From contig NZ_QTJR01000007.1 in the NCBI RefSeq assembly GCF_003382285.1, positions 124,001 through 188,000 on the forward strand: a stretch of 64,000 nucleotides of DNA, written 5' to 3'. The translations under genes and the position numbers were made by a program. The stretch is from Lysobacter soli (GTDB lineage: Bacteria > Pseudomonadota > Gammaproteobacteria > Xanthomonadales > Xanthomonadaceae). Positions 1-8,333 of the stretch are shown piece after piece (the stretch's first letter is position 1; every line of letters begins with the position of its first letter). Under the pieces are notes generated by a model that was not told where the DNA came from, did no database searches, and was given only the letters and a program-made list of their open reading frames with translations.

Positions 1-167
1 AGCGCGTTCTGCACCGCATTGCCGAGCAGCACGATCAGCAGCATGTCGAACGCGGTGAACTGCCCCATCGTCCGCTTGCCCGAGATCCGGATCATCCCCA
101 GCAGCACGACGTACACCGCCACCGCGCGCAGGATGAACTCCCACCACGGCATCGACATCTCGAACAT
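1..167 (-). CDS. DUF421 (YetF-like) membrane protein, N-terminal fragment
   Basis: The reading frame starts at the ATG complementary to 165-167 and runs off the left edge, so only about 55 N-terminal residues are visible. They begin MFEMSMPWWEFILRAV and continue with a hydrophobic segment and the stretch ISGKRTMGQFTAFDMLL, which is the typical opening of DUF421/YetF membrane proteins (ISGKR, then TxFDxLLxxxLGNxVQ). An AG-rich stretch (GGAGGC on the minus strand) lies just upstream and can serve as ribosome binding site. The family is a small integral membrane protein with a cytoplasmic C-terminal domain; its biochemical role is not settled. The remainder is outside the window, so integrity cannot be judged. 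Confidence 0.75.
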   Translation of the reverse strand, partial: MFEMSMPWWEFILRAVAVYVVLLGMIRISGKRTMGQFTAFDMLLIVLLGNAVQNA

Positions 168-260
168 GGCCGCCTCCGCTTCCGCGATGCGGGAACGCTA
201 GCGGTAATTCGAGGGGAGGAAAACTCGCGCCGCCACGTCGGGCGAGCGGATGGCGTGACG

Positions 261-290
261 GCCTGGGTCCCGGCTTTCGCCGGGATGACG
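261..290 (+). repeat. REP-like palindromic repeat, type A
   Basis: A short palindrome with stem CCCGGC, loop TTTC and stem GCCGGG, flanked by CCTGGGT on the left and ATGACG on the right. The same element recurs in both orientations in many gaps of this window (for example 5906-6010, 15322-15350, 28330-28358, 40361-40390, 54993-55142), always outside genes. Confidence 0.85.
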
Positions 291-425
291 GAAGTGAATG
301 GCTGACGGCCACTGCGTCCTGACCGGAGCGGGGAGCTCCCCTTAGTAAGGGGAGCGCGGCGGCAGCCGCAGGGGATTGGAAGGCGCGAGCGTGGGGCCCG
401 AGTTTTCGCGCAGCGAAAATTTGGG

Positions 426-454
426 TTTTATTTTCCGCGGCGCGGAAAATAAAA
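426..454. other. Perfect A+T-rich hairpin downstream of polA
   Basis: A 13-bp perfect inverted repeat (TTTTATTTTCCGC at 426-438 and its complement at 442-454) with a 3-base loop. It lies directly behind the polA terminator and shares its T-run. A weaker hairpin, TTTTCGC/GCGAAAA, sits just beside it at about 402-418. Together they look like a back-up or bidirectional termination structure. Confidence 0.5.
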
Positions 455-485
455 AGCCCCGCAGGCAGGGGGGGCCGGCGGGGCT
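445..485 (-). terminator. Rho-independent terminator of polA
   Basis: On the minus strand an 8-bp stem (AGCCCCGC paired with GCGGGGCT, plus-strand arms 455-462 and 478-485) is followed by TTTTTATTTT. It lies about 255 bases beyond the polA stop codon, in the direction of polA transcription. Confidence 0.8.
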
Positions 486-740
486 GGGGAGCGGGACCTG
501 GGGAGGGGCCTTCGCTCCGGGATCACTCCAGGGGAGGGAGAGATCGGCGACAGGCGTTGCACCTGTCGCGACCTATATGACCATTCCGTACATGGATGGT
601 TCGTGAAGATCCGGGTTAACAATTCGTTGGATTCAGGAGGCATTCACCGAATTGGAAACGTTTTTCCCCGCGTTCCGCGCGAAATCCGCCTCCCGGCGGT
701 CGTGGCACGAAAACTGCCGGATCCGGCTTCCGACGAACGG

Positions 741-3515
741 TCAGTGGGCCTCGTCCCAGTTCGCGCCGATACCGCTGTCGACCAGCAGCGGAACCCGCAA
801 TCCGGCCACCCGGGACATGCGGTCGCGCGCCTCGTTCACCAGGGTGTCGACGAAACCGGTCTCGACCTCGAACACCAGTTCGTCGTGCACCTGCAGCACC
901 ATCAGCGCGCGGTCGCGGTGATCGGCCAGCCAGCCATCGATGGAGATCATCGCCAGCTTGATGATATCCGCGGCGGTGCCCTGCATCGGCGCGTTGATCG
1001 CCGCTCGCTCCGCGCCCGCGCGCAGGCCCTGGTTCCGCGCGTGGATGTTGTCCAGGTACAGGCGGCGGCCGAATACGGTTTCCACGTACCCCTGCTCGCG
1101 CGCCTGCTGGCGCGTGCGCTCCATGAAATCGCGCACGCCCGGATACCGGCTGAAATACAGCGCGATGTAATCCTGCGCCTCGCCGCGCGAGATGTTCAGC
1201 TGCCGCGCCAGGCCGAAGGCGCCCATGCCGTACATCAGGCCGAAGTTGATGGCCTTCGCGGCGCGGCGCTCGTTGTTGCTGACCTCGTCGAACGGCTTGC
1301 CGAAGACTTCGGCCGCCGTCGCGCGGTGGATGTCGGCGCCGGATTCGAACGCACGCAGCAGGCTCGGATCCTCCGACAGGTGCGCCATGATCCGCAGCTC
1401 GATCTGCGAGTAGTCGCACGCGACGATGCAGCGCCCTTCCGGCGCGACGAACGCCTGCCGGATGCGGCGGCCGTCGTCGGTGCGGATCGGGATGTTCTGC
1501 AGGTTCGGATCGCTCGACGCGAGCCGTCCCGTCGCCGCGCCGGCCTGGTGGTAGCTGGTGTGCACGCGGCCGGTGTCGCGGTTCACCATCTCCGGCAACT
1601 TGTCGGTGTACGTGCTCCGCAGCTTCGACAAGCCGCGGTATTCCAGGATCACCCGCGGCAATTCGTGCTGGTCGGCGATCGCTTCCAGCGCTTCCTCATT
1701 TGTCGACGGCGCACCGGACGGCGTCTTCACCAGCGCCGGCAGTTTCAGTTCGTCGAACAGCAATTGCCCGAGCTGCTTGGGCGAATCCAGGTTGAAGGTG
1801 CGACCAGCCAGCTCCGTCGCCTTCTGCTGCGCGGCGAGCATGCGCTTGCCGAGGTCGGCCGATTGCCGGCGCAGTTCGTCGGCATCGACCATCACGCCGT
1901 TGGCTTCGACGCGTTCGAGCACCTGCACCAGCGGCATTTCGATCTCGTGGTACACGTGCGCCAGGCCCGGCACCGCTTCGACCTTCGGCGAAAGCACGCG
2001 ATGCAGGCGCAGCGTGACGTCGGCGTCCTCGGCGGCGTAACGCATCGCGTCCTCGATGGACACCTGCGAGAACGGAATCGACTTCGCGCCCTTTCCGGCG
2101 ACGTCCTCGTAGCGCACCGTGTCGTAGCCGAGATAGCGCTTGGCCAGCGAATCCATGTCGTGGCGCGTCGCCGTCGCGTTGTAGACGAAGCTCTGCAGCA
2201 TCGTGTCGTCGGCGTAATTGCGAACTTCGATGCCGTTTCGACGCAGCACGTGCAGGTCGTACTTGCCGTGCTGGCCCATCTTCTTGCGCGTGGGATCCTC
2301 GAACAGCGTGCGCAGCGCCGCCAGCGCCTCGGTGCGGTCGAGCTGCTTCGGCGCCCCCGGATAATCGTGGCCGAGCGGCAGGTATGCGCCGCGGCCCGGT
2401 TCCGCCGCCAGACTCAGGCCGATGAGGTTGGCCTGCATCGGATCGAGCGAGTCGGTTTCGGTGTCGAACGCGAACTCCTCCGAATCGCGCAGTCGCGTAA
2501 GCAGGTCGTCGAACTGCTCCGGCGTCAGGATCGCTTCGTAATCGCCCTTCGCCGACAGCGACGGATCGACCGCTTCCGCCGGCGCGCCGGAACGCGCGTG
2601 GCCGGCGGCCGTGTTGCGAAGGCCCGTCGGGCTGTTCGCGTGATCCTCGACCACCGCGCCCGGGCCTTCGAGCTCGCGCAGCGCCTGCTTGAAGCCGTAG
2701 CGCGCGTACAGTTCGCGCAATTTATCGACATGGCGATCGCGAAGAGCGAGATCAGTCGGGCCGCGATCGAGATCGACGTCGGTGCGGATCGTCGTCAACA
2801 TGCGGTTGAGCGGCAGGCGCGGCAGCGCGGCGCGGAGGTTCTCGCCGATCTTGCCCTTGATCGACTCCGCATGCGCGATGACGTTGTCGAGCGTGCCGTA
2901 TTCGCCGAGCCATTTCGCCGCGGTCTTCGGACCGCACTTCTCGACGCCGGGGATGTTGTCGACGCTGTCGCCCATGAGCGCGAGCAGGTCGATGATCTGG
3001 TCCGGCCGCACGCCGAACTTGTCGATCACGCCGGCTTCCGAATCGAGCCGGCTGCCGCTCATCGTGTTGACCAGCGCGATGCCGGGACGCACGAGTTGCG
3101 CGAAGTCCTTGTCGCTGGTGGAAATGGTGACGTCGATGCCCTGCTCGGCCGCGCGCACGGCAAGCGTGCCGATGACGTCGTCGGCTTCGACGCCTTCGAT
3201 GCGCAGGATCGTCATGCCGAGCGCGTTGACGATGTCGCACATCGGCTGCACCTGCGCGCGCAGTTCGTCGGGCATCGCGGCGCGGTTGGCCTTGTACTCG
3301 GGGTACAGGTCGTCGCGGAAGGTCTTGCCCGGCGCGTCGACGACGAAGGCCACGTACGCGGGTTGCTCCTTCAGCGTCGCGCGCAGCATGTTGACCACGC
3401 CGAACAAGGCGCCGGTGGGTTCGCCGGCGTCGTTGGTGAGCGGCGGGAGCGCGTGGAAGGCGCGATAGAGATAGCTGGAGCCGTCGATGAGGACGAGGCG
3501 GGGCGTGTCGGTCAT
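741..3515 (-). CDS. polA: DNA polymerase I
   Basis: A 924-residue protein, the normal length for Pol I. It fills repair and lagging-strand gaps and removes RNA primers. The N-terminal 5'-nuclease domain (about 1-300) begins LVLIDGSSYLYRAFHALPPL. The 3'-5' proofreading domain keeps DTETD near residue 350, so proofreading is probably active. The polymerase domain carries motif A DYSQIELR (about 699), motif B KAINFGLMYG (about 752) and motif C QVHDE (about 874). The frame is open further upstream, but the start was set at MTDTPRLVL because homologues begin there and a -10-like TAGAAT (3523-3528) stands 7 bases before this ATG, suggesting a leaderless message. A terminator lies downstream at 445-485. 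Confidence 0.97.
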   Translation of the reverse strand: MTDTPRLVLIDGSSYLYRAFHALPPLTNDAGEPTGALFGVVNMLRATLKEQPAYVAFVVDAPGKTFRDDLYPEYKANRAAMPDELRAQVQPMCDIVNALGMTILRIEGVEADDVIGTLAVRAAEQGIDVTISTSDKDFAQLVRPGIALVNTMSGSRLDSEAGVIDKFGVRPDQIIDLLALMGDSVDNIPGVEKCGPKTAAKWLGEYGTLDNVIAHAESIKGKIGENLRAALPRLPLNRMLTTIRTDVDLDRGPTDLALRDRHVDKLRELYARYGFKQALRELEGPGAVVEDHANSPTGLRNTAAGHARSGAPAEAVDPSLSAKGDYEAILTPEQFDDLLTRLRDSEEFAFDTETDSLDPMQANLIGLSLAAEPGRGAYLPLGHDYPGAPKQLDRTEALAALRTLFEDPTRKKMGQHGKYDLHVLRRNGIEVRNYADDTMLQSFVYNATATRHDMDSLAKRYLGYDTVRYEDVAGKGAKSIPFSQVSIEDAMRYAAEDADVTLRLHRVLSPKVEAVPGLAHVYHEIEMPLVQVLERVEANGVMVDADELRRQSADLGKRMLAAQQKATELAGRTFNLDSPKQLGQLLFDELKLPALVKTPSGAPSTNEEALEAIADQHELPRVILEYRGLSKLRSTYTDKLPEMVNRDTGRVHTSYHQAGAATGRLASSDPNLQNIPIRTDDGRRIRQAFVAPEGRCIVACDYSQIELRIMAHLSEDPSLLRAFESGADIHRATAAEVFGKPFDEVSNNERRAAKAINFGLMYGMGAFGLARQLNISRGEAQDYIALYFSRYPGVRDFMERTRQQAREQGYVETVFGRRLYLDNIHARNQGLRAGAERAAINAPMQGTAADIIKLAMISIDGWLADHRDRALMVLQVHDELVFEVETGFVDTLVNEARDRMSRVAGLRVPLLVDSGIGANWDEAH

Positions 3516-3522
3516 GGCCGGA

Positions 3523-3528
3523 ATTCTA
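3523..3528 (-). promoter_or_regulatory. -10-like hexamer of polA, leaderless spacing
   Basis: TAGAAT on the minus strand ends 7 bases before the polA ATG, so transcription would begin at or next to the start codon. No Shine-Dalgarno sequence is present between them. Confidence 0.4.
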
Positions 3529-3642
3529 CGCTGCACGGCTCTGGCGACCGTGCAGGCCGGCCCATCACCCCTCGCAGCGGCCCCGGCGCGTATCCTTGCG
3601 GGCATCGCCATCCGCATCCCGCCGACCGGCAAGGAGTCCGCC

Positions 3643-3936
3643 ATGCGCCACGCTCTGCTCGCCCTGCTGCTCCCGTTGACCCTGATCGGCTGCGCGACGA
3701 TGGGCAACGACGATCCGACGGTCGGGCTCCAGGATCCCGAAGTGCGCTCGCGCACCGTCAGCGGCGGCGACACCATCGACGAGTACTACGTCGCCGGCCA
3801 GCTGCGCGTGGTGCGCATCACGCCCGCGCGTGGTCCGGTGTACTACCTCGTCGACAACAACGCCGACGGCATCCTCGACAGCAGCAAGGGCGAAGGTCCG
3901 ATCTCGCCGGTGCAGTACAAGTTGCTGAGCTGGTAA
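3643..3936 (+). CDS. DUF2782 family lipoprotein
   Basis: A 97-residue protein starting MRHALLALLLPLTLIGCATM. The hydrophobic leader ends in the lipobox L-I-G-C, so Cys at about residue 17 should be lipidated. The mature part contains a compact DUF2782-type domain (DEYYVAGQLRVVRITP, then GPVYYLVDNNADG). The start is fixed by the strong ribosome site AAGGAG at 3631-3636; the longer frame upstream of it is not used. It is divergent from polA, an arrangement common in Xanthomonadaceae. A TATCCT hexamer at 3591-3596 is a candidate -10. Function is unknown; a periplasmic, membrane-anchored role is inferred. Confidence 0.88.
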   Translation: MRHALLALLLPLTLIGCATMGNDDPTVGLQDPEVRSRTVSGGDTIDEYYVAGQLRVVRITPARGPVYYLVDNNADGILDSSKGEGPISPVQYKLLSW

Positions 3937-4026
3937 TCCGCGCCGCAAAGCCGCCGCACGATCCGGATATCGGGCGTGCGGCGCGCCGTACAGACTCCAT
4001 CGCGTGACGTCCCACGGGAGAACGCG

Positions 4027-4773
4027 ATGACGCTCCAGACACTTTCCTTCGACATCGAACGCGACCCGCGCTGGCTCGCGCTGTGCGCACGCGATCGCGC
4101 CGCCGATGGGCGCTTCATCTACTCGGTGAAAACCACCGGCGTGTACTGCCGGCCCTCGTGCGCCGCGCGCCGGCCGCTGCCGCGCAACGTGGACTTCCAC
4201 GCAACGCCGGACGACGCCGAACGCGCCGGTTTCCGCGCATGCCGGCGTTGCCATCCGCGCCGCGATAACGTGCGCCAGACCATCCGCTTCGCCATCGGCG
4301 ACAGCTCGCTCGGGCTTGTGCTGGTCGCGCAGGGCGATGCGGGACTGCGGGCGGTGCTGTTCGGCGATGACGCCGACGTCCTGGTGCGCGATCTGCAATC
4401 GCGGCTGCCCGGCGCCGCGCTCGCGGTGGACACGGGGGGCGTGCAAGCGGTGCTGGAAGCGGTCGTCGACTGCATCGAGGCGCCACACCTCGGGTTCGGC
4501 GTACCCGTCGACCTGCAGGGCACGCCGTTCCAGGTGAAGGTCTGGCAGGCGCTGCGCCGCATTCCGGAGGGCTCGACCGTGAGCTACGGCGAACTGGCGC
4601 GGCGCCTCGGGATGCCGGATTCGGCGCGGGCCGTCGCGGCCGCATGCGCGGCGAACCCGCTGGCCGTGGTCGTGCCGTGCCATCGCGTGGTGGCAGCCGA
4701 CGGCGGCCTCTCCGGCTACCGCTGGGGCGTCGCACGCAAGCGGGCGCTGCTGCAGCGCGAGGCGCACGCATGA
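4027..4773 (+). CDS. ada: Ada-type methylphosphotriester / O6-methylguanine-DNA methyltransferase without AraC domain
   Basis: 248 residues. The N-terminal Ada zinc domain has the full Cys set C41, C45, C72, C75 (CxxxC and CxxC), where C41 corresponds to the methyl acceptor for phosphotriesters. The C-terminal methyltransferase half has the acceptor site PCHRV with C218, inside VVVPCHRVVAADGGLSGYR. The two AraC-type helix-turn-helix motifs that separate these domains in classical Ada (about 350 residues) are absent: the zinc domain runs straight into IRFAIGDSSLGLVLVAQ. The protein should therefore repair DNA but cannot activate transcription in the classical way. Its stop overlaps the start of the next gene (ATGA), indicating a two-gene repair operon. 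Confidence 0.9.
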   Translation: MTLQTLSFDIERDPRWLALCARDRAADGRFIYSVKTTGVYCRPSCAARRPLPRNVDFHATPDDAERAGFRACRRCHPRRDNVRQTIRFAIGDSSLGLVLVAQGDAGLRAVLFGDDADVLVRDLQSRLPGAALAVDTGGVQAVLEAVVDCIEAPHLGFGVPVDLQGTPFQVKVWQALRRIPEGSTVSYGELARRLGMPDSARAVAAACAANPLAVVVPCHRVVAADGGLSGYRWGVARKRALLQREAHA

Positions 4774-5510
4774 GCGCCGCCGTCGCCCTGCGCCGCGACG
4801 CGAAGGCGCTCGCCCAGCGCATCGCGTGGCAGGACTGGGAACGCGTCGCCGCGGCGCTCGACGCCTGCGGCCACGCGATCCTGCCGGGCCTGCTCGACCA
4901 AACCGAATGCCGCGCGATCGCCGCGCTCTACGACCGGCCGGACGGATTCCGCAGCCGTGTCGTGATGGCGCGCCACGGCTTCGGCAGCGGCGAGTACCGC
5001 TACTTCGCCTATCCGTTGCCCGAGACCGTCGCGATGCTGCGCACGGCGGTGTATCCCCACCTGTCGCCGGTGGCGAACCGCTGGAACGCGGCGATGGGGA
5101 TCGACGTGCGCTATCCCGAGGCTCACGTCGATTTCCTGCAACGCTGCCATGACGCCGGACAGGTGCGGCCGACGCCGCTGCTGTTGCGCTACGACGCCGG
5201 CGACTACAACTGCCTGCATCAGGATCTCTACGGCGAACACGTCTTCCCGCTTCAGATGGCGGTGCTGTTGTCGGAGCCGGATGACGACTTCGAGGGCGGC
5301 GAGTTCGTGCTCACCGAGCAGCGACCGCGCATGCAGTCGCGCGCCGATGTGGTGCCGCTGCGACGTGGCGATGCGGTCGTGTTCGCCGTGCATCACCGGC
5401 CCGTGAAAGGAACGCGCGGCACGTACCGCGTGAACCTCCGGCACGGCGTCAGTCGCGTGCGTTCAGGTCGACGTCACACTTTGGGCATCGTGTTTCACGA
5501 CGCGCTGTAA
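4770..5510 (+). CDS. 2OG-Fe(II) oxygenase, alkylation-repair associated
   Basis: 246 residues, starting MSAAVALRRDAK at an ATG that overlaps the ada stop codon. The iron-binding triad is visible: H150 and D152 in CLHQDLYGEHVF, and a distal histidine in VHHRPVKGTRG (about 208-209), followed by RGTYRVNLRHG, which supplies the arginine for 2-oxoglutarate. The double-stranded beta-helix ordering fits prolyl-4-hydroxylase/AlkB-like oxygenases. Tight coupling to ada suggests oxidative removal of alkyl groups from nucleic acid, but the substrate is inferred only from context. The frame extends upstream inside ada; that part is a shadow. Confidence 0.85.
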   Translation: MSAAVALRRDAKALAQRIAWQDWERVAAALDACGHAILPGLLDQTECRAIAALYDRPDGFRSRVVMARHGFGSGEYRYFAYPLPETVAMLRTAVYPHLSPVANRWNAAMGIDVRYPEAHVDFLQRCHDAGQVRPTPLLLRYDAGDYNCLHQDLYGEHVFPLQMAVLLSEPDDDFEGGEFVLTEQRPRMQSRADVVPLRRGDAVVFAVHHRPVKGTRGTYRVNLRHGVSRVRSGRRHTLGIVFHDAL

Positions 5511-5624
5511 GCCTGCGCCATAGTCTGCGCGTCGATCGATGTCCGCGGGCTCAAGTTTCCTCGCGCGACGCCGTTAACGGGTCGCCGCACCGTCTGTATG
5601 CGGCGCAACGGAGGAAACACCGGA

Positions 5625-5867
5625 GTGTCCGGGAAAGAACGACGCACGCCCAAGCCGACGCCCGACGCCGCCGCGCTGCGCGCCGGCCTCACGCCCGAGC
5701 AGACGCGCACGCTGGAACAGCTGGAGCATTTCCAGTGGACGCTGGAGTTCGTCCGCCGACCGCTCTTCCAGGACCCGATGCCGGTGCTGTTCGACCGCGA
5801 CCGCAAGCGCTGCGTGGCGCTGCTGCCCGATGGCTCGCTCGACGAGACGGTGAAGTTGAGGAAGTGA
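5625..5867 (+). CDS. Conserved small hypothetical protein
   Basis: 80 residues from a GTG start, preceded at a good distance by GAGGAAAC (5611-5618); an in-frame ATG at 5598 would add nine residues but has no ribosome site. The sequence MSGKERRTPKPTPDAAAL is followed by a helical region (GLTPEQTRTLEQLEHFQWTL) and then a short segment ending in VLFDRDRKRCVALLPDGSLD. No signal peptide or membrane segment is seen. I do not recognise a named family. The gene stands alone between the repair operon and the repeat pair at 5906-6010. Confidence 0.7.
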   Translation: MSGKERRTPKPTPDAAALRAGLTPEQTRTLEQLEHFQWTLEFVRRPLFQDPMPVLFDRDRKRCVALLPDGSLDETVKLRK

Positions 5868-5905
5868 GGCGGGCGCGCGCCCGTTCTACCAGCTTTCTTT
5901 CCGCT

Positions 5906-6010
5906 GTCATCCCGGCGAAAGCCGGGACCCAGGCTGGAAGCTCATCCGCAGGCCCCACATCGCACATCTGACGCGCTATCAGCCTGGGTCCCGGCTTTCG
6001 CCGGGATGAC
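5906..6010. repeat. Inverted pair of type A REP-like repeats
   Basis: One type A palindrome in minus orientation (5906-5934) and one in plus orientation (5982-6010), separated by about 47 bases. The convergent pair could form a large cruciform or RNA hairpin between the small gene and the 3' end of uvrD. Confidence 0.85.
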
Positions 6011-6078
6011 GGCTTAATGAGGGGCTATCTCGACGAACTGCGACGCGCGAACCGCTGCACGTCCTCAGATCTTATTCC

Positions 6079-8271
6079 TCACGCCGGCTGCAGATTCGCA
6101 TACGCCAGCACCAGCCACTTGCTGCCGGCATCGTCGAAGTTCACCTGCACGCGCGCGTGCGCGCCGCTGCCTTCGTAATCGGTCACGGTTCCCATGCCGA
6201 ACGAGGGATGCTTCACCTGCGAGCCCAAGCGCACCGCCGGCTGCTCCAGCGGCGCGTGGCCGCGACTGGCGCCCAGCACGCCGCGTTGCACGCCGCCGCT
6301 GTACGGGCGCGAGACCTGCACCTTCGGGCGCACTTCGTTGAGCAGCGGTGCCGGGATCTCGCGCAGGAAACGCGACGGCACGCCGTACATGTCGGCGCCG
6401 TGGATGCGGCGCGATTCGGCGTAGCTGAGCACGAGTTTCTGCCGCGCGCGCGTGATGCCGACGTACGCGAGGCGCCGCTCCTCTTCGAGGCGACCGGACT
6501 CTTCCGTGGAGCGGCCGCTCGGGAACACGCCCTCTTCCATGCCGGCCAGGAACACCAGCGGGAATTCCAGCCCCTTCGCGCTGTGCAGCGTCATCAGCTG
6601 CACGCCTTCCTCGCCGGCCTGGGCCTGGCCTTCGCCGGCTTCCAGCGCGGCGTAGCTGAGGAAGGCCACCAGTTCCGGCATCGCCGCCGCGTCCTCGTCG
6701 TCGGTGCGCGTGAAGCGCGAGGCTACCGACACCAGTTCGTCCAGGTTGTCCACGCGCGAATCCAGCTGGCCACGCGATTCGTTGAAGTAATGCTCGCGAA
6801 GACCCGAGCGGATCAACACGTGGTCGATCTTCTCCGGCAGCGTCATCGACGCCAGTTCGTTGTCGAGGTCGTCGATCATCGCGAGGAAGCCCGCGACCGC
6901 ATTGCGCGCGCGAGCCGCCAGGCCGTTCTCGCCGACGATCCGACGCGACGCCTCCCACAGCGAAACGCCATCGGCCCGCGCGCGGCGTCGCACTTCGTCC
7001 AGCGTGCGCTCGCCGATGCCACGCGTCGGCGTGTTCACGGCGCGCTCGAACGCCGCGTCGTCCAGGCGCGAGGCAATCAGGCGCAGGTAGGCCAGCGTGT
7101 CCTTGATTTCGGCGCGCTCGAAGAAGCGCAAGCCGCCGTAGACACGGTACGGCACCTGTTCGGACAGCAGCGATTCTTCGAACGCGCGCGACTGCGCGTT
7201 GCTGCGGTAGAGGATGGCGACCTCGCCGTAGCTGCCGCCGTCGCGCACCCACTGGCGCAGGCGTTCGACGACGAAGCGCGCCTCGTCCATCTCGTTGTAC
7301 GCGGCGTACAGGTCGATCGGCTCGCCCGTGCCGCTGTCAGTCCAGAGGTTCTTGCCCAGGCGATCCGGGTTGTGCGCGATGACCGCGTTCGCCGCTTCCA
7401 GGATGTTCGCGCTGGAGCGGTAGTTCTGCTCCAGGCGGATCGTGTGCGTGCCGGAAAAATCCTTCAGGAACCGCTGCATGTTCTCGACCTTCGCGCCGCG
7501 CCAGCCGTAGATCGACTGGTCGTCGTCGCCGACGACGAACACGTGCCCGGTGTCGCCCGCGAGCACGCGCACGAAGGCGTACTGGATCGCGTTGGTGTCC
7601 TGGAACTCGTCGACGAGGATCTCGCGGAAGCGATGCCGGTAATGCGCCAGCAGCGCCGGGTTGTCGCGCAGCAGCTCGTGCGCGCGCAGCAGCAGTTCGG
7701 CGAAATCGACCAGGCCCGCGCGTTCGCAGCGCTCCTGGTAGGCCTCGTAGCATTTGTGCATGACGTCGGCCCACGGATCGCCGGACGTCGGTTGCAGGTT
7801 GTGCGGGCGGCGGCCTTCGTCCTTCTGCGCGTTGATCCACCACACGATCTGCCGCGGCGGGAAGCGCGTTTCATCGAATTCCAGCGCCTGCACGACGCGC
7901 TTGACCAGGCGCAGCTGGTCGTCCGAATCGAGCACCTGGAAGCCTTCGGGCAATTTCGCTTCCTGCCAGTGCAGGCGCAGCAGGCGATGCGCGAGTCCGT
8001 GGAAGGTGCCGATCCACATGCCGCGCGCGCCGTGGCGCAGCTGGCCGTCGACGCGGTGGCGCATCTCGCCGGCGGCCTTGTTGGTGAAGGTCACCGCGAG
8101 GATGCCGTGGGTCGGCACGCCGTGGACTTCGTTCATCCAGGCGATGCGGTGAGTGAGCACGCGGGTCTTGCCGGAACCGGCGCCGGCGAGGACGAGGTAA
8201 TGACCGGGCGGGGCGCTGACGGCCTCGCGCTGCGCTGGATTCAGCGCGTCGAGCAGGTGGGAGACATCCAT
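6079..8271 (-). CDS. uvrD: DNA helicase II (UvrD)
   Basis: 730 residues, the usual UvrD size. It is an SF1A 3'-5' helicase acting in nucleotide excision and mismatch repair. Visible motifs are Walker A GAGSGKT (30-36), motif Ia VTFTNKAAGEM, Walker B LVDEFQDTN, motif III VVGDDDQSIYGWRGA, motif IV QNYRSS, motif V LMTLHSAKGLEFPLVF and motif VI YVGITRARQKL. The C-terminal tail has the UvrD-type Tudor-like segment (GSQVKHPSFGMGTVTDYEG). The ATG is preceded by TACAAT and only 6 bases, without a Shine-Dalgarno site. No strong terminator is seen before the repeat pair downstream. Confidence 0.97.
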   Translation of the reverse strand: MDVSHLLDALNPAQREAVSAPPGHYLVLAGAGSGKTRVLTHRIAWMNEVHGVPTHGILAVTFTNKAAGEMRHRVDGQLRHGARGMWIGTFHGLAHRLLRLHWQEAKLPEGFQVLDSDDQLRLVKRVVQALEFDETRFPPRQIVWWINAQKDEGRRPHNLQPTSGDPWADVMHKCYEAYQERCERAGLVDFAELLLRAHELLRDNPALLAHYRHRFREILVDEFQDTNAIQYAFVRVLAGDTGHVFVVGDDDQSIYGWRGAKVENMQRFLKDFSGTHTIRLEQNYRSSANILEAANAVIAHNPDRLGKNLWTDSGTGEPIDLYAAYNEMDEARFVVERLRQWVRDGGSYGEVAILYRSNAQSRAFEESLLSEQVPYRVYGGLRFFERAEIKDTLAYLRLIASRLDDAAFERAVNTPTRGIGERTLDEVRRRARADGVSLWEASRRIVGENGLAARARNAVAGFLAMIDDLDNELASMTLPEKIDHVLIRSGLREHYFNESRGQLDSRVDNLDELVSVASRFTRTDDEDAAAMPELVAFLSYAALEAGEGQAQAGEEGVQLMTLHSAKGLEFPLVFLAGMEEGVFPSGRSTEESGRLEEERRLAYVGITRARQKLVLSYAESRRIHGADMYGVPSRFLREIPAPLLNEVRPKVQVSRPYSGGVQRGVLGASRGHAPLEQPAVRLGSQVKHPSFGMGTVTDYEGSGAHARVQVNFDDAGSKWLVLAYANLQPA

Positions 8272-8277
8272 GCGGGT

Positions 8278-8283
8278 ATTGTA
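8278..8283 (-). promoter_or_regulatory. -10-like hexamer of uvrD, leaderless spacing
   Basis: TACAAT on the minus strand, 6 bases from the uvrD ATG. Initiation at the usual distance would put the message start at the start codon. Confidence 0.4.
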
Positions 8284-8333
8284 GCGGCGGCGGTCTCATC
8301 GCCCGCGTCGCGGGCCATCGCGGAGGGAGCTGA

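Larger units (their letters stand above)
168..740. other. Gene-free stretch between DUF421 gene and polA
   Basis: No credible gene is seen here. The short frames lack a ribosome site and normal codon use. The stretch holds one palindromic repeat (261-290), an A+T-rich perfect hairpin (426-454) and the polA terminator (445-485). Confidence 0.6.

Noticed and set aside
603-4007. An open frame of 1134 codons on the plus strand opposite polA
   Set aside because: It is antisense to polA, has no family resemblance and is rich in Arg/His/Ala, the usual by-product of high third-position GC in the true frame.
5491-5506. parS-like half site TGTTTCACG
   Set aside because: Only the left half of the parS consensus matches and it lies inside the 3' end of the oxygenase gene.
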